This document shows positions 34,052-43,470 of a DNA stretch of 54,051 bases, in pieces. The first letter of the stretch is position 1. The number at the start of each line of letters is the position of its first letter. The stretch comes from CAYOLL01 sp964404765 [NCBI: uncultured Gemmatimonadota bacterium] (GTDB lineage: Bacteria > 4572-55): NCBI GenBank assembly GCA_964404765.1, contig CAYOLL010000022.1:1-54051 (forward strand), written 5' to 3'. The translations under genes were made by a program, and so were the position numbers. A model generated the notes under the pieces. That model had not been told where the DNA came from. It searched no databases and saw only the letters and a program-made list of their open reading frames with translations.

Positions 34052-35269
34052 CTATTTTGACAAAACGGCTTTGAACCCCTTAATTGCCCAATCAATCTCT
34101 TCCCTGGTAATCACAAGCGGCGGTGCAATTCGAATAATATGATGATGCGTCTCTTTGCATAAGATGTGATGCTCTTGCTGCAATTTTTCGCAAAATTTAC
34201 GCGCCCCGCCGGCAGACTCATTAAGCTCAATTCCAATCCATAAACCTGCGCCGCGAACTTCCTTAACGTACGGCCCTTCAATTTTGCGCAGCTCGCTCAG
34301 GAAATAAGCGCCTAATTCCGCCGAACGCTGCGGCAGCTTTTCGTCCAGAAGCACTTCCAGCGCGGCAATCGCCACAGCGCAGCAGAACGGGTTACCGCCA
34401 AATGTGCTGCCGTGGTCTCCCGGCGTTAGCACATCCATAATCCAGTCATCGCAAGCGACCGCGCTTAAAGGATAACCGCCGCCAATTGCTTTGCCCATAA
34501 TGTACATATCCGGCGCTACATTTTCCAAATCACAGGCAAACATTGACCCGGAACGACCCAGGCCGGACTGAATCTCATCGGCAATCAACAAGACATTGCG
34601 CTCTTTACAGATTTTGGCTGCCTCAGCTAAAAAACCTTTGGGCGGCACAATAATACCGGCTTCACCTTGAATCGGCTCTATTAGGAAACCTACCGTGCAA
34701 TCATCAATCGCTTCTTTCAAGGCATTAATATTACCATACGGAATAATTTGAAAACCCGGCGTAAACGGCCCAAAACCATCCCGATATTGCTCTTCGGTCG
34801 AAAAGCTGACAATTGTAGTTGTGCGCCCATGAAAGTTGTTTTCACAGGCAATAATTTTAGCCTTATCTTTGGGGACGCCTTTTTTCTTGTAACCCCATTT
34901 ACGGGCAATTTTAACCGCGGATTCAACCGCTTCGGCGCCGGTATTCATCAATAAAACTTTCTCTTTTTTGGTAATATCGGCAATCATCTTCACGAGATCG
35001 GCCATTGGGCTATTCAAAAAAGCGCGTGAAGTCACCGTTACGCCCGTGGCAATTTGCCTGAGCGCGGCGCTAACTAAACGCGGATGATTATAGCCCTGAT
35101 TCAGCGCGCTGTACGAAGCCAGACAATCCAAATACCGATGCGCCTCCGATCGGCCCGGTTCTGTCCAAACCCAACAACCCTGCGCCTCCACAATATTGAC
35201 TGGTAGCGGATGATAGTTTCGGGCGGCGTATTTATCCATAAGTTGTTGGACACGATTGAGTTCACTCAT
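34052..35269 (-). CDS. Ornithine aminotransferase-like class III aminotransferase
   Basis: A 405-aa PLP enzyme that likely converts ornithine and 2-oxoglutarate to glutamate semialdehyde. The N-terminus AARNYHPLPVNIVEAQGCWVW with YLDCLASYSALNQGYNHP is the ornithine aminotransferase pattern. PLP contacts are MNTGAEAVESAVKIARKWGY, ADEIQSGLGRSG, and the Schiff-base Lys in MGKAIGGGYP. The start at 35269 lies 7 nt after AAAAGGAG; the frame runs to 35311 without a better site. N-acetylornithine aminotransferase is a less likely alternative. Confidence 0.9.
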   Translation of the reverse strand: MSELNRVQQLMDKYAARNYHPLPVNIVEAQGCWVWTEPGRSEAHRYLDCLASYSALNQGYNHPRLVSAALRQIATGVTVTSRAFLNSPMADLVKMIADITKKEKVLLMNTGAEAVESAVKIARKWGYKKKGVPKDKAKIIACENNFHGRTTTIVSFSTEEQYRDGFGPFTPGFQIIPYGNINALKEAIDDCTVGFLIEPIQGEAGIIVPPKGFLAEAAKICKERNVLLIADEIQSGLGRSGSMFACDLENVAPDMYIMGKAIGGGYPLSAVACDDWIMDVLTPGDHGSTFGGNPFCCAVAIAALEVLLDEKLPQRSAELGAYFLSELRKIEGPYVKEVRGAGLWIGIELNESAGGARKFCEKLQQEHHILCKETHHHIIRIAPPLVITREEIDWAIKGFKAVLSK

Positions 35270-35432
35270 TGTCATTCTCCTTTTCAATAAACGGTTGGTT
35301 AACGGGCACAAAAAAGGCGCGGTTGGCCGACGTCTCCAAAACGTCTTTCAACAGCGCCGAAATTTATACGATTTGCCTTGTGTTTGGCAAGATGAATTTT
35401 TAAAAATCTTCCGAATGGGTCCTGCCGGACTC

Positions 35433-35861
35433 TTACTGCACACCGGTTGGGGTTAAAATATAAGTTGTTCCTGCTTGATTAAGTAGAATTGAGTTCGCGC
35501 CAAAACCGGTAATCGTATAGGGCGCGTTATCATAAGAATTATGATTGTAGCCGACTTCACCCGGACTTACCGCCACACCCCCCACAAAAGCCGATGCGGA
35601 TGTGTTAAAAGGATTGGTAATTCCCTGTATGCTCAAAACCTGAGTCAAATTAATCAGCGTCTCAGCCGGATACAAGCCGGCAGTATCTACGGCATAGTCT
35701 TCTACAGCTAATTGCACGGTGTGCATATTGGCTTTAACCGAGCCTTCCTTGGCCCGATTCATCATATTGTAGAAATTGGCAATAGCAATTGCCGCTAATA
35801 TCCCAATAATTGTAACTACGGCCATCAATTCAATGAGTGTAAACCCATTTTTTGCTTTCAT
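35433..35861 (-). CDS. Type IV pilin-like / GspG-like prepilin
   Basis: A 142-aa prepilin. The short leader MKAKNG is cut before Phe, followed by FTLIELMAVVTIIGILAAIA with Glu at mature position 5. The rest resembles major pilins and type II pseudopilins (ANMHTVQLAVEDYAVDTAGLYP). The start was set at 35861 by this leader and by an upstream AGGGGG; the longer frame to 35939 would bury it. No other pilus genes are in the window. Confidence 0.88.
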   Translation of the reverse strand: MKAKNGFTLIELMAVVTIIGILAAIAIANFYNMMNRAKEGSVKANMHTVQLAVEDYAVDTAGLYPAETLINLTQVLSIQGITNPFNTSASAFVGGVAVSPGEVGYNHNSYDNAPYTITGFGANSILLNQAGTTYILTPTGVQ

Positions 35862-36092
35862 GTGAAAATACCCCCTCTTTTCATATTCGGGATTACATGG
35901 TAGTCTCAGAATTGTAGCAAAAAATATGCCCGAAATCATTTGAAACCTTCAACTTGCTCTAAAGTGGTATACAATATAGCAAGTTGTTATTGCTTTAGTA
36001 CGGGCAAAAGCAGCAACTTCGTGATACCACCCTGCCGAATTCGTACTTTGCAGTCTGCAATTTGTCGATAAACGTGCAGAATGCTTGCCACC

Positions 36093-38006
36093 TTATTTCG
36101 TCCAATAATCTTTAATTGTGGCTTCTACATCTACCGGAACCGCTTTAATAAAAACCTCGCCGGCTCTTTTCATCTCATACTCAACGATTTTCAAAACTTG
36201 CTCGGCGATTTCTTCAGCGCAATCTACGACAATTTCATCATGCACCGTGTTAACGATCTTAATATCTAATTTCTCGCGCTTAAAAGCTTCGCGCAGCCAG
36301 ATAAGGGCCAGCTTGGTCATATCGGCGTTCGTGCCCTGGATCGGTGTGTTTTTGGCTTTGCGCTCAATCGCGCCCACTTGTTGACGGTACTCGCGGCGCT
36401 TTTCCTGAAACTCATCTTCGTCTCGAAACTCTTCGCGCTTGGGAAAAATCGGACGCTTTTTTTGATTATCTTCGCTGCCGTTGCCGTTACTACCGTTCTT
36501 GTCATCCTTAAAATAATAACGCTTACGCCCGCCCATCGTCCGTGAATAGCCCATTTTCACACCTTCATCGGCGCTGGCATCCAAGTATGCTTTAATAGAC
36601 GGATAAGTCTTAAAATACTGTTCAAGCAATTGCTCGGCTTCGTGGACATTTTCTTCCTCGCTTTTGGACTCATCGCCGGTAATCAGCGACAGACCCTGCG
36701 CACCCATGCCGTAAGCCAACCCGAAGTTAATACCCTTAGCCGCTTTACGCAAATGCTTGTTATTATCCTTATCCACTGTAACTTTAAACATGGTTGAAGC
36801 GACAATGGCATGAAGATCGCCGCCTTCGTTAAAAGTCTTGACAAAAACCGGATCGCGGCTGCCTTCGGCAATAATTCGCAACTCGCAGCCACTATAGTCA
36901 GAGGTCACCATCTTGCGCCCCGGACCGGCGATGAACGAGTTGCGGAAATCCGAACCCGCTTTGATGTTTTGCAGATTAGGATTCGTGCAGGAAACCCGCC
37001 CGCTTTCTGCGCCAAGCTGCTTAAAATCCGGATGAATACGCCCCGTTTTTTCATGAATATGTTTTAAAAAACCTTCGCCATACGTGGACATTACTTTTTG
37101 GTGTTCCCGATACTTCAAGATAAGCGCTTTGACCGGGTGATTGATTCCGGAAATCGATTCCTTACTTACGTTTTCCAGCTTCTCTTCAATCTCCTTATCA
37201 CTCATTTTAGTGTCCCGTTTGAGCAACCGGCGCAAGACGTCTTTGAGCTGCAAGTCACTGTCATAATTAATACTGACAAAGCCAAAAAGATCTTCGGTCG
37301 TAACAAAGTCCCGGAATACCTCATCTAACTTTTTCTTATAGGCATCACGTTCTATTTCCGCTTTTTGGATAAGGCCCTTCCACCGTTCCACATCAATCAA
37401 CACACCGTTGTACTCAATATCGGAAAAAGCCGCGATGACTTGACACTCCAATTTTACGGTGAATTCCAGCTCTTCCTCCACCACGCGCGGGATTTGCTTC
37501 TCCAAAATCATGAGCGGATATATCACGTCATTGGCGGCGTAGATCAGTTGCTTTTCGGAAAATTCGCCCTTATGGCCGATAAAGGACGTTTGCTCTTCCT
37601 TGCTGATTTCGATCTGGCAATAGCGTTGCATCATGTCTTTCAAGCCATAGCCGGAATGCCGCAGACCGTTTTCCAGCACCATTTCGATGATCATGGTGTC
37701 AATCATGTTCTCTAAGCAGATATTAAAATTGCTGCGGATAAATTTATAGTCAAAATTAGCATTGTGCAAGACTTTGGGCTTTAGCGGGTTCTCCAACAAC
37801 TCGCGCAGCGGTTCTATGGCCGCCGAGCGGGTGTCAATCAAAAACTGCTCGTCGCGATCACCGATTTGCAGCAAAATAACCTTGTCGATAAAGCAATCCA
37901 GGCCCGTTGTTTCGGTATCGACCGTCAGAATCGGCTTTTGGTTCAGGACGGGCAAAATTGCGGCCACTTCTTCGGTTGTGCGCAGGTATTTGTAATTCAA
38001 AGCCAT
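36093..38006 (-). CDS. Family A DNA polymerase without 5' nuclease domain
   Basis: A 637-aa polymerase I-type enzyme with a DEDDy 3'-5' exonuclease (VDTETTGLD, NANFDYKF, YAANDVIY) and polymerase motifs A (SDYSGCELRIIA), B (RKAAKGINFGLAYG) and C (VHDEIVVD). The 5' flap nuclease domain of PolA is absent. A charged insertion of about 45 residues (KDDKNGSNGNGSED... to EKRREYRQ) interrupts the region between motifs B and C. Such short enzymes occur in some bacteria and in phages. The start overlaps the stop of the Uma2 gene by one base (TAATG), so expression is coupled to it. Confidence 0.92.
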   Translation of the reverse strand: MALNYKYLRTTEEVAAILPVLNQKPILTVDTETTGLDCFIDKVILLQIGDRDEQFLIDTRSAAIEPLRELLENPLKPKVLHNANFDYKFIRSNFNICLENMIDTMIIEMVLENGLRHSGYGLKDMMQRYCQIEISKEEQTSFIGHKGEFSEKQLIYAANDVIYPLMILEKQIPRVVEEELEFTVKLECQVIAAFSDIEYNGVLIDVERWKGLIQKAEIERDAYKKKLDEVFRDFVTTEDLFGFVSINYDSDLQLKDVLRRLLKRDTKMSDKEIEEKLENVSKESISGINHPVKALILKYREHQKVMSTYGEGFLKHIHEKTGRIHPDFKQLGAESGRVSCTNPNLQNIKAGSDFRNSFIAGPGRKMVTSDYSGCELRIIAEGSRDPVFVKTFNEGGDLHAIVASTMFKVTVDKDNNKHLRKAAKGINFGLAYGMGAQGLSLITGDESKSEEENVHEAEQLLEQYFKTYPSIKAYLDASADEGVKMGYSRTMGGRKRYYFKDDKNGSNGNGSEDNQKKRPIFPKREEFRDEDEFQEKRREYRQQVGAIERKAKNTPIQGTNADMTKLALIWLREAFKREKLDIKIVNTVHDEIVVDCAEEIAEQVLKIVEYEMKRAGEVFIKAVPVDVEATIKDYWTK

Positions 38007-38656
38007 TAGACGTTTTCCCTCAAAATTTCTTGTAAGAGTTGATAGTGATTCAGGGGCTGCGACGAAAAAAGCCAGTCAAGTTTGAACCAGAATCCCGACA
38101 GCGCAATGGAGCGGAAAATGTTATCGTCGGTGTCGACTTGAACAAAGTAGCCGTCCGTCCATTCATACAGCTCATACAGTTCGGCAGACTTATAGCGCGG
38201 ATCAATCAGCCAGTATTCTTTGACGCCCGATTTTTCGTAATATTGAAATTTTTTAACGCGATCATCAATCCGCGAGCTCTTGGAAACAATTTCCACCACG
38301 ACATCCGGTGCGCCAAGAATCTCATATTCTTTGATGATGTCAGATCGTTGTTCAGCAACAAACACAATGTCCGGCTCGTAACCGTTTTTGTTGTCAATTT
38401 TGACTAGACTGCGTGAGCCGAGGACTTCGCCTAAACTTTTGGCAGTCGCATAACCGTTCATAAGAAACGCCAAAAGCATAAAAATTCGTTCGTGCTCGGA
38501 ACTTGGCGGCGTTTTCAATTTCATCACTCCTTCGATTAAATCGCCCTTTTCACTTTCCTTAATACGCGCTTTAAACGTCTCATAATCCAGTGTCAGCTCG
38601 GTGGATGGAGCGGGTGTTTTTTTGCGAGATTTAAGCACAGCGGATGCAGTGGCCAT
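38006..38656 (-). CDS. Uma2 family endonuclease-like protein
   Basis: A 216-aa PD-(D/E)XK superfamily protein of the Uma2 (DUF820) group. The catalytic pattern is YEPDIVFV, then PDVVVEIVSKSSRIDDRVKKFQYYEKSGVKEYWLIDP. Families of this kind are abundant in cyanobacteria and other bacteria and their role is unclear. The start at 38656 follows AAAGGAAAAACTT. Its stop overlaps the polymerase start, a pairing that may mean a functional link or simple read-through. Confidence 0.88.
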   Translation of the reverse strand: MATASAVLKSRKKTPAPSTELTLDYETFKARIKESEKGDLIEGVMKLKTPPSSEHERIFMLLAFLMNGYATAKSLGEVLGSRSLVKIDNKNGYEPDIVFVAEQRSDIIKEYEILGAPDVVVEIVSKSSRIDDRVKKFQYYEKSGVKEYWLIDPRYKSAELYELYEWTDGYFVQVDTDDNIFRSIALSGFWFKLDWLFSSQPLNHYQLLQEILRENV

Positions 38657-38669
38657 AAGTTTTTCCTTT

Positions 38670-40337
38670 CTAAACAAGAGCGGTGCGCTTTGCAGTTTCC
38701 GGCGTCGACGCGGTCACCTGCCCGGTCTCGTTCCAATCCGCTTCGGCTTTGGGCTTGACATAACTCATGGCGTGCTCGGACAAAGCGGTGATGGACAGGC
38801 TGGGATTGACGCCAAGGTTAGCCCCGATCATGCTGCCGTCACAAATATACATATTTTTGTAATTGAAAACGCGGTTTTGGCTGTCGATCACGCCATCTTC
38901 CGGCGAAGCGCCCATGGCTGCCCCGCCCAAAATATGCGCTGTCGTCGGCACGTCAAAGAAAATTTCGGTCAGCGAAGTCAGCGGCGTGCCGTTAAACTGC
39001 TTGCCCATCTTTTCGGCAAATGTAATTGCTTGGGGAATAAAGGTGTGAATATCAGCCGAGCCATCATTTTCTGTTTCCAACCGTTTGCGAAATAACGTCA
39101 AAAACGACCGCTTCCAGCGCATTTGAAAGTGGCCATGTAACGGCTGCATCACCAGCAAAATAACCGTTTTTTTGGCAAAGCCAAACGGATTGAGCATCTT
39201 CAAAAACGTAGGCGGATGCCGAAAAATCGTGCCCAACCAGCTCAACGGGCGCGTCAGGCCGGCCTTGCCCTTGGTCAGCACCGTACTGAGCGGGCCGAGA
39301 GCGTCCGAGCCTTCCGAGTAGCGCACCGCCTCGATGTGCGTGTCCCCATCAATATAGATACCGGAGCCGATAGCCACGCCCTTGCTGACATTCACGTCGT
39401 CATGCATCCGCACACCGATGATGGACTCGGAATTGGTGCGGACGAAATCGCCCAGGCTGGCGCTGATATTGGGCAGCGAGCCTTTTTCCTTGCACTCGGC
39501 CAACAGTCGCACCGTGCCCAGCACGCCGCCGGAAAAAACGACCCCGCGACAGCGAAAAACCTGCCGCTTTTTGCCAAACCAGGCTGTCGAGCGTTCGGTA
39601 TGGATTTCGTAGCCGTCGCGGCCATCGGCATGCCCGTTGAGGGGAATGACATCGGTGACTTTGGTTTCGGCCAGGATTTTCGCGCCCTGCTTTTCCGCAA
39701 AGTACAAATAGTTTTTGTCCATTGTATTCTTGGCCCCGTGCCGACAGCCGACCATGCAGCCGCCGCAGTAGATGCAGCCGGTGCGCTCCGGGCCTGCGCC
39801 GCCAAAGTAGGGATCGGGCACGGTCTTGCCCGGCTCGCCAAAGTAGACGCTGACGTTGGTGGGATAGAACGTGTCACCAAACCCTTGCGCTTTGGCGGCG
39901 TCCCGCAGCAGGTGATCGGCTTTGTTAAAGTGCGGATTTTGGATTACACCACGCATTTTTTTGGCCAGATCGAAGAATTTGGGCATGATTGACCGCCAAT
40001 CCTTCAAATCCTTCCATTTGGGATCGTCCCACACGCGCTCCGGCGGCTCCAGCGTCGTGCTGGCGTAGACCAAAGAGCCGCCGCCCACGCCCACGCCGCT
40101 CAGCACAAAGACATGCCGGAACAGGGTCATGCGGAAAAAGCCGTGCAGCTTGAGCGCCGGCAGCCAAAAATACTTGCGCAGGTTCCAATTGGTTTGGGGG
40201 AAATCTTTGGCCGTGTAGCGTTTGCCCATTTCCAGCACGGCCACGCTGTAGCCTTTTTCGGTCAGCCGATGGGCGGCGACGCTGCCGCCAAAGCCGGAAC
40301 CGATGACGATGAAGTCGTAATCGTAAACAGTATTCAT
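38670..40337 (-). CDS. GMC oxidoreductase (cholesterol oxidase-like)
   Basis: A 555-aa FAD enzyme. The dinucleotide-binding motif is DFIVIGSGFGGSVAAHRL at the N-terminus, followed by GVGVGGGSLVYASTTLEP. A Cys-rich stretch TGCIYCGGCMVGCRHGAKNT is found in the middle. The C-terminal PTTAHILGGAAMGASPEDGVID and NPSLSITALSEHAM are typical of the cholesterol oxidase branch of GMC enzymes. Substrate is probably a sterol-like or other hydrophobic alcohol. The start at 40337 follows AGAAGG. It precedes the Uma2 gene by 13 nt. Confidence 0.88.
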   Translation of the reverse strand: MNTVYDYDFIVIGSGFGGSVAAHRLTEKGYSVAVLEMGKRYTAKDFPQTNWNLRKYFWLPALKLHGFFRMTLFRHVFVLSGVGVGGGSLVYASTTLEPPERVWDDPKWKDLKDWRSIMPKFFDLAKKMRGVIQNPHFNKADHLLRDAAKAQGFGDTFYPTNVSVYFGEPGKTVPDPYFGGAGPERTGCIYCGGCMVGCRHGAKNTMDKNYLYFAEKQGAKILAETKVTDVIPLNGHADGRDGYEIHTERSTAWFGKKRQVFRCRGVVFSGGVLGTVRLLAECKEKGSLPNISASLGDFVRTNSESIIGVRMHDDVNVSKGVAIGSGIYIDGDTHIEAVRYSEGSDALGPLSTVLTKGKAGLTRPLSWLGTIFRHPPTFLKMLNPFGFAKKTVILLVMQPLHGHFQMRWKRSFLTLFRKRLETENDGSADIHTFIPQAITFAEKMGKQFNGTPLTSLTEIFFDVPTTAHILGGAAMGASPEDGVIDSQNRVFNYKNMYICDGSMIGANLGVNPSLSITALSEHAMSYVKPKAEADWNETGQVTASTPETAKRTALV

Positions 40338-40373
40338 ATAAACCTTCTTGGTCAAAAATGTATGGCGGATGAT

Positions 40374-40643
40374 TTAGGCCGCTTGCGCTCGTTCGGACAA
40401 CCAGATATTGATCAGCGTCTCCGGTTGCAAGCCGCGTTGACGAGATTGCAGTTCGATCCGGGCATAAACATCGGGATCAACCGTCACGCGATGACGGCGT
40501 TTGGCCCGCACTTCAAAATGAACTTCGCGGGTTTGATCCCAATAATCGGCCAGACTATGCGTGTCCCAAAATTCACCGATTTCTTCCGGGGTTGTGGCTT
40601 GTGAAATGCTGGTTTTGCGTGGATTAGCTTTTCTTCTCATCAT
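40374..40643 (-). CDS. CopG/BrnA-like antitoxin
   Basis: An 89-aa protein. The N-terminal half holds ATTPEEIGEFWDTHSLADYWDQTREVHFEV, seen in CopG-family antitoxins. The C-terminal half is a ribbon-helix-helix-like RHRVTVDPDVYARIELQSRQRGLQPETLINIWLSE. No toxin gene (BrnT or other) is adjacent, so it may be an orphan. The start at 40643 follows AAGGAG. A strong hairpin (40667-40725) lies just upstream. Confidence 0.75.
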   Translation of the reverse strand: MMRRKANPRKTSISQATTPEEIGEFWDTHSLADYWDQTREVHFEVRAKRRHRVTVDPDVYARIELQSRQRGLQPETLINIWLSERAQAA

Positions 40644-40666
40644 AACGGCGCTCCTTTTCGACAAAC

Positions 40667-40725
40667 CGGAGTGCAAAGCGGTAGCTTTGCTTAGCCAAAT
40701 CGCAAAGCTACCGCTTTGCACTCCG
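40667..40725. repeat. Perfect 24-bp hairpin upstream of the CopG-like gene
   Basis: Arms CGGAGTGCAAAGCGGTAGCT(TTGC) and its exact complement with an 11-nt loop. Related by CGGAGT and GCAAA to the elements at 40735, 42909 and 50957. It is not followed by a T tract, so a terminator is unlikely. Confidence 0.9.
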
Positions 40726-40734
40726 CGTCGGCGC

Positions 40735-40758
40735 GGCAAATTAAAATTTGCTACTCCG
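40735..40758. repeat. Left inverted repeat bracketing the STAND gene
   Basis: A 24-nt element that is itself a hairpin (GCAAATT..AATTTGC) plus ACTCCG. Its reverse complement matches 42909-42932 at 22 of 24 positions. The STAND stop codon (TAG, 40751-40753) lies inside it. Confidence 0.85.
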
Positions 40759-42892
40759 GCTGGACGGCCTCGCATTCCGCCAATGTTTCTTGCGCCGCGG
40801 CCAAATACGGCGAGCGGAGTTCGGTCATGATGGCTATGGCCCGGCAGGCGTTGGGCAGAGCCTCTGCCGGACGGCCCTGATGCAGTATGGCTTTTGCCAG
40901 ACGATGGCTTTCACGAGCAATCTCTTCTTTCCGATTAATTTTTTGGGCTAAAGCCAAAGCTTCAGTAGACAATTGTTCTGCCTCAGCATACTGTTGCCGA
41001 TCAAAAGCAACTTGGGCTAAACAGCCTACACAAATTGTCACACCCTCTATATTATTGACTTTTTTGTTGATATACAGAGCTTCGCGGTAATCCTGCTCGG
41101 CACCGTTATAATCACCATATTCCCGCTTAACACCGGCCAAATCACTTAGAGCGATAGCCATGTTTTTGTTTTCAGGTGAAATACCGTAATACAGCTTATA
41201 CATTTCCTGAAAAGTGGCGAGAGCAGCTGGATAGTTTTTTTCCAATTTATGACCGATACCACGTAGTCGGAGAACAATTCCTTTCTGTTGGGCACTAATT
41301 TTGATCCGCTTCCAGTAGCTTTCTACCCGAGTTGCTGTGACCAACACCTCCGCCGCCTGACCACGCATAGCTTGCAAAAAACCTGTTTGAGAAGCTCGCC
41401 AACCGGCGTTGTCAAAGTCGTGCACCACTACAGCCCTCTCCTCTGCTTGCAGACTTAAAATTAGTCGTTCATCCCAATGGCCGAAAAATTCCAGAAATTT
41501 TCCAACTGCTCGACACCAATGCTGTAAATTGTAATTCTTGCCCTGCACCAACAAGGGCATAGCTGCTCTTAAGGTCGGCCATTCGGCCTCCAGCACGGGA
41601 AAGCGCTCGTATTTATCATAACCGTTTTCTAAGGCTAAGGCGTAGGCGCGGTCAGCCAAACGGTCGCCAGTGTCCTTCACCACCTCGGCCCGCTTGCGGC
41701 GCAGGAACACGGCGGCCAAAGGCGGCAGCATAAAGCGGCGTTCTTCCGGGTCGCTCAGCAGCAGGGCCCGGTCGGCCAAATCCTCCAGGGCAGTGCGGGC
41801 CTGGGGCTCGGCCAATCCGCCCAGGTCGGCCAGCCACTTGACCTCGGCCGGTTGGGTAAAAAAAGTCAGGGCAATCAAAACTTTTAGCTCGCTGTCGCTA
41901 AAGGTGTCCAGCAAATCGCCAAAGATGTATTCCAGCGGGTCGTTGTCCGGCGGCGCGGCTTTTAAAAAGGCGCAGGCTTCGGCCACCGTGCGGCAATGGC
42001 CGCGGCCCAACTGCCCGGCCGTCCACTTGAGCAGCAGCGGGTTGCCATGGGTCATTTCGTACAGGTTGCGGCGCTCGTCTTCGCCCACGCGGGCCAGGTT
42101 GGGGTTGTTTTTGGCCAATTCGGCTATCAGGTTCAGAGCGTCGTCTGTCGTCAGGCGATCCAGGCGCACCACGCGGGCGTCAATATCGGTCCGCCGCCGG
42201 CTGGTCACAATGGCCTTGCAGGCGGCCGGCAGCCGGGACAAAAACTGGAACAGGCGCAGGCGCTCCTTTTCATCAAAGGTCTCCAAATTGTCAATGATGA
42301 GCAGGACGCGCCGGTCGCTCAGGCGGCGCTGCACGGCTTTGGCCCGGTCGTTGGGCGGCATTTTTTCGATGTCGGCGTCGCCCAACTCGCGGGCCAGTTC
42401 GGTCAGCAGGGCCATGTAGTTGGGCAGCATATAATCTTCCAGCGCAACTTCGCCGGCCGGGGTCAGCTCGCGCACTTTGGCGGACAGGAAAATCTTGCGC
42501 TCAAAATGCTCGGCCGGGGCCACGTATCCGGCGCGCACAGCCAGGGCGGTCTTGCCAATACCGCCCGGCCCGTCAATCAGCGCGCCCCAGGTGCGGGCCT
42601 GCGGGGCGATGGCGTCGGCAATAATCTGCAATTCCTTTTCCCGTCCCACAAAATACGCCTGGTTGGGCAAATTGGACCGAAACGCCGACGCTGTGCCGTT
42701 GGGCGAATTGGCGGACGCGCTTAATTGCGCTTCCAGCTTTTTAATCTCGGCCTCGACTTCCTCAATCTGGTTGTCGAGTTTAAATTTGGTGGCCGCGTCG
42801 TTTTCGATGGCGCGGGCGCGGCGGAGCTTGCTTTGTTTGGTGATGAGCAAGTCCAGTTCGTCTTCTAACACTTGTCGTTGGTTTTGCGGCAT
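40751..42892 (-). CDS. STAND NTPase (NB-ARC-like) with coiled coil and TPR repeats
   Basis: A 713-aa signal-transduction ATPase. Residues 1-60 form a charged helical coiled coil that resembles an effector-associated domain. The NTPase core has VGREKELQIIADAI, Walker A GPGGIGKTAL and Walker B VLLIIDNLE, then a winged-helix region. The C-terminal third is TPR-like (SDLAGVKREYGDYNGAEQDYREAL and similar). Such proteins sense ligands and trigger a toxic effector, and many act in antiphage defence. No effector domain is fused here and none is obvious nearby. The start at 42892 follows TTTGGAGAA. The gene is bracketed by inverted repeats, and its 3' part is lower in GC than its 5' part. Confidence 0.85.
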   Translation of the reverse strand: MPQNQRQVLEDELDLLITKQSKLRRARAIENDAATKFKLDNQIEEVEAEIKKLEAQLSASANSPNGTASAFRSNLPNQAYFVGREKELQIIADAIAPQARTWGALIDGPGGIGKTALAVRAGYVAPAEHFERKIFLSAKVRELTPAGEVALEDYMLPNYMALLTELARELGDADIEKMPPNDRAKAVQRRLSDRRVLLIIDNLETFDEKERLRLFQFLSRLPAACKAIVTSRRRTDIDARVVRLDRLTTDDALNLIAELAKNNPNLARVGEDERRNLYEMTHGNPLLLKWTAGQLGRGHCRTVAEACAFLKAAPPDNDPLEYIFGDLLDTFSDSELKVLIALTFFTQPAEVKWLADLGGLAEPQARTALEDLADRALLLSDPEERRFMLPPLAAVFLRRKRAEVVKDTGDRLADRAYALALENGYDKYERFPVLEAEWPTLRAAMPLLVQGKNYNLQHWCRAVGKFLEFFGHWDERLILSLQAEERAVVVHDFDNAGWRASQTGFLQAMRGQAAEVLVTATRVESYWKRIKISAQQKGIVLRLRGIGHKLEKNYPAALATFQEMYKLYYGISPENKNMAIALSDLAGVKREYGDYNGAEQDYREALYINKKVNNIEGVTICVGCLAQVAFDRQQYAEAEQLSTEALALAQKINRKEEIARESHRLAKAILHQGRPAEALPNACRAIAIMTELRSPYLAAAQETLAECEAVQPE

Positions 42893-42908
42893 GACGTTTT
42901 CTCCAAAT

Positions 42909-42932
42909 CGGAGTTGCAAATTTCAATTTGCC
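42909..42932. repeat. Right inverted repeat bracketing the STAND gene
   Basis: Inverted partner of 40735-40758, located 16 nt upstream of the STAND start. Contains the hairpin GCAAATTTCAATTTGC next to CGGAGT. Confidence 0.85.
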
Positions 42933-43470
42933 AAAAGTCTAAATTTAGTCGGCACGCTTCAAGTTAGCGGCCAATTTGCCGGCTGTCAACCGTCTTTTAT
43001 ATAAAATTATATCCAAACATTTGCGTTATCCGCGAGAATCTTAACCGCAAAGCTCATAAAGTTTATCGCAGAGTTTCACGGAGTTTTCTTTTCTTTGCGT
43101 AACGCTGCGTAAGACGCTGCGAACTTTACGGTTAAAAAAATTGTGCCGTTGACCGCACGATGAGACACCGAAAAGTCGGTAAACAGAGTGGTAGTACAGT
43201 GTGGCAGAAGTCTTTGCGGACTTATTTTAACAGGAATTCGGTATAAGAAAGAATCTATAACCGCTTATTTTTATTGATGATACGCTTTATTCTTTCTTAC
43301 AAACAATTCCTGTCTATAACTCCGTAAAGACTTCTGCCATGCTGTAGTAGTCTTTTGTGACTTGAGTACATTTCACACAAATGCGAGTTGACAAACGGGA
43401 GATGTCACGCTAATTTGCGTATGGATATGATGAGATATACGAGGGCTTTTCAGAATCAGGAGTGTCTAAA
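42933..43470. other. Intergenic region with two palindromes
   Basis: Lies between the divergent STAND and TonB-receptor genes. It contains a P3-like imperfect palindrome (about 43041-43135: TTAACCGCAAAGC... / ...AACTTTACGGTTAA) and the larger palindrome P4 at 43188-43352. No gene seen. Confidence 0.6.
43188..43352. repeat. Palindromic element P4
   Basis: Long imperfect palindrome. Outer arms GTGGCAGAAGTCTTTGCGGA (43201-43220) and TCCGTAAAGACTTCTGCCAT (43321-43340); inner arms CAGGAATTCGG...AGAAAGAAT and ATTCTTTCTT...AATTCCTG. Confidence 0.8.
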
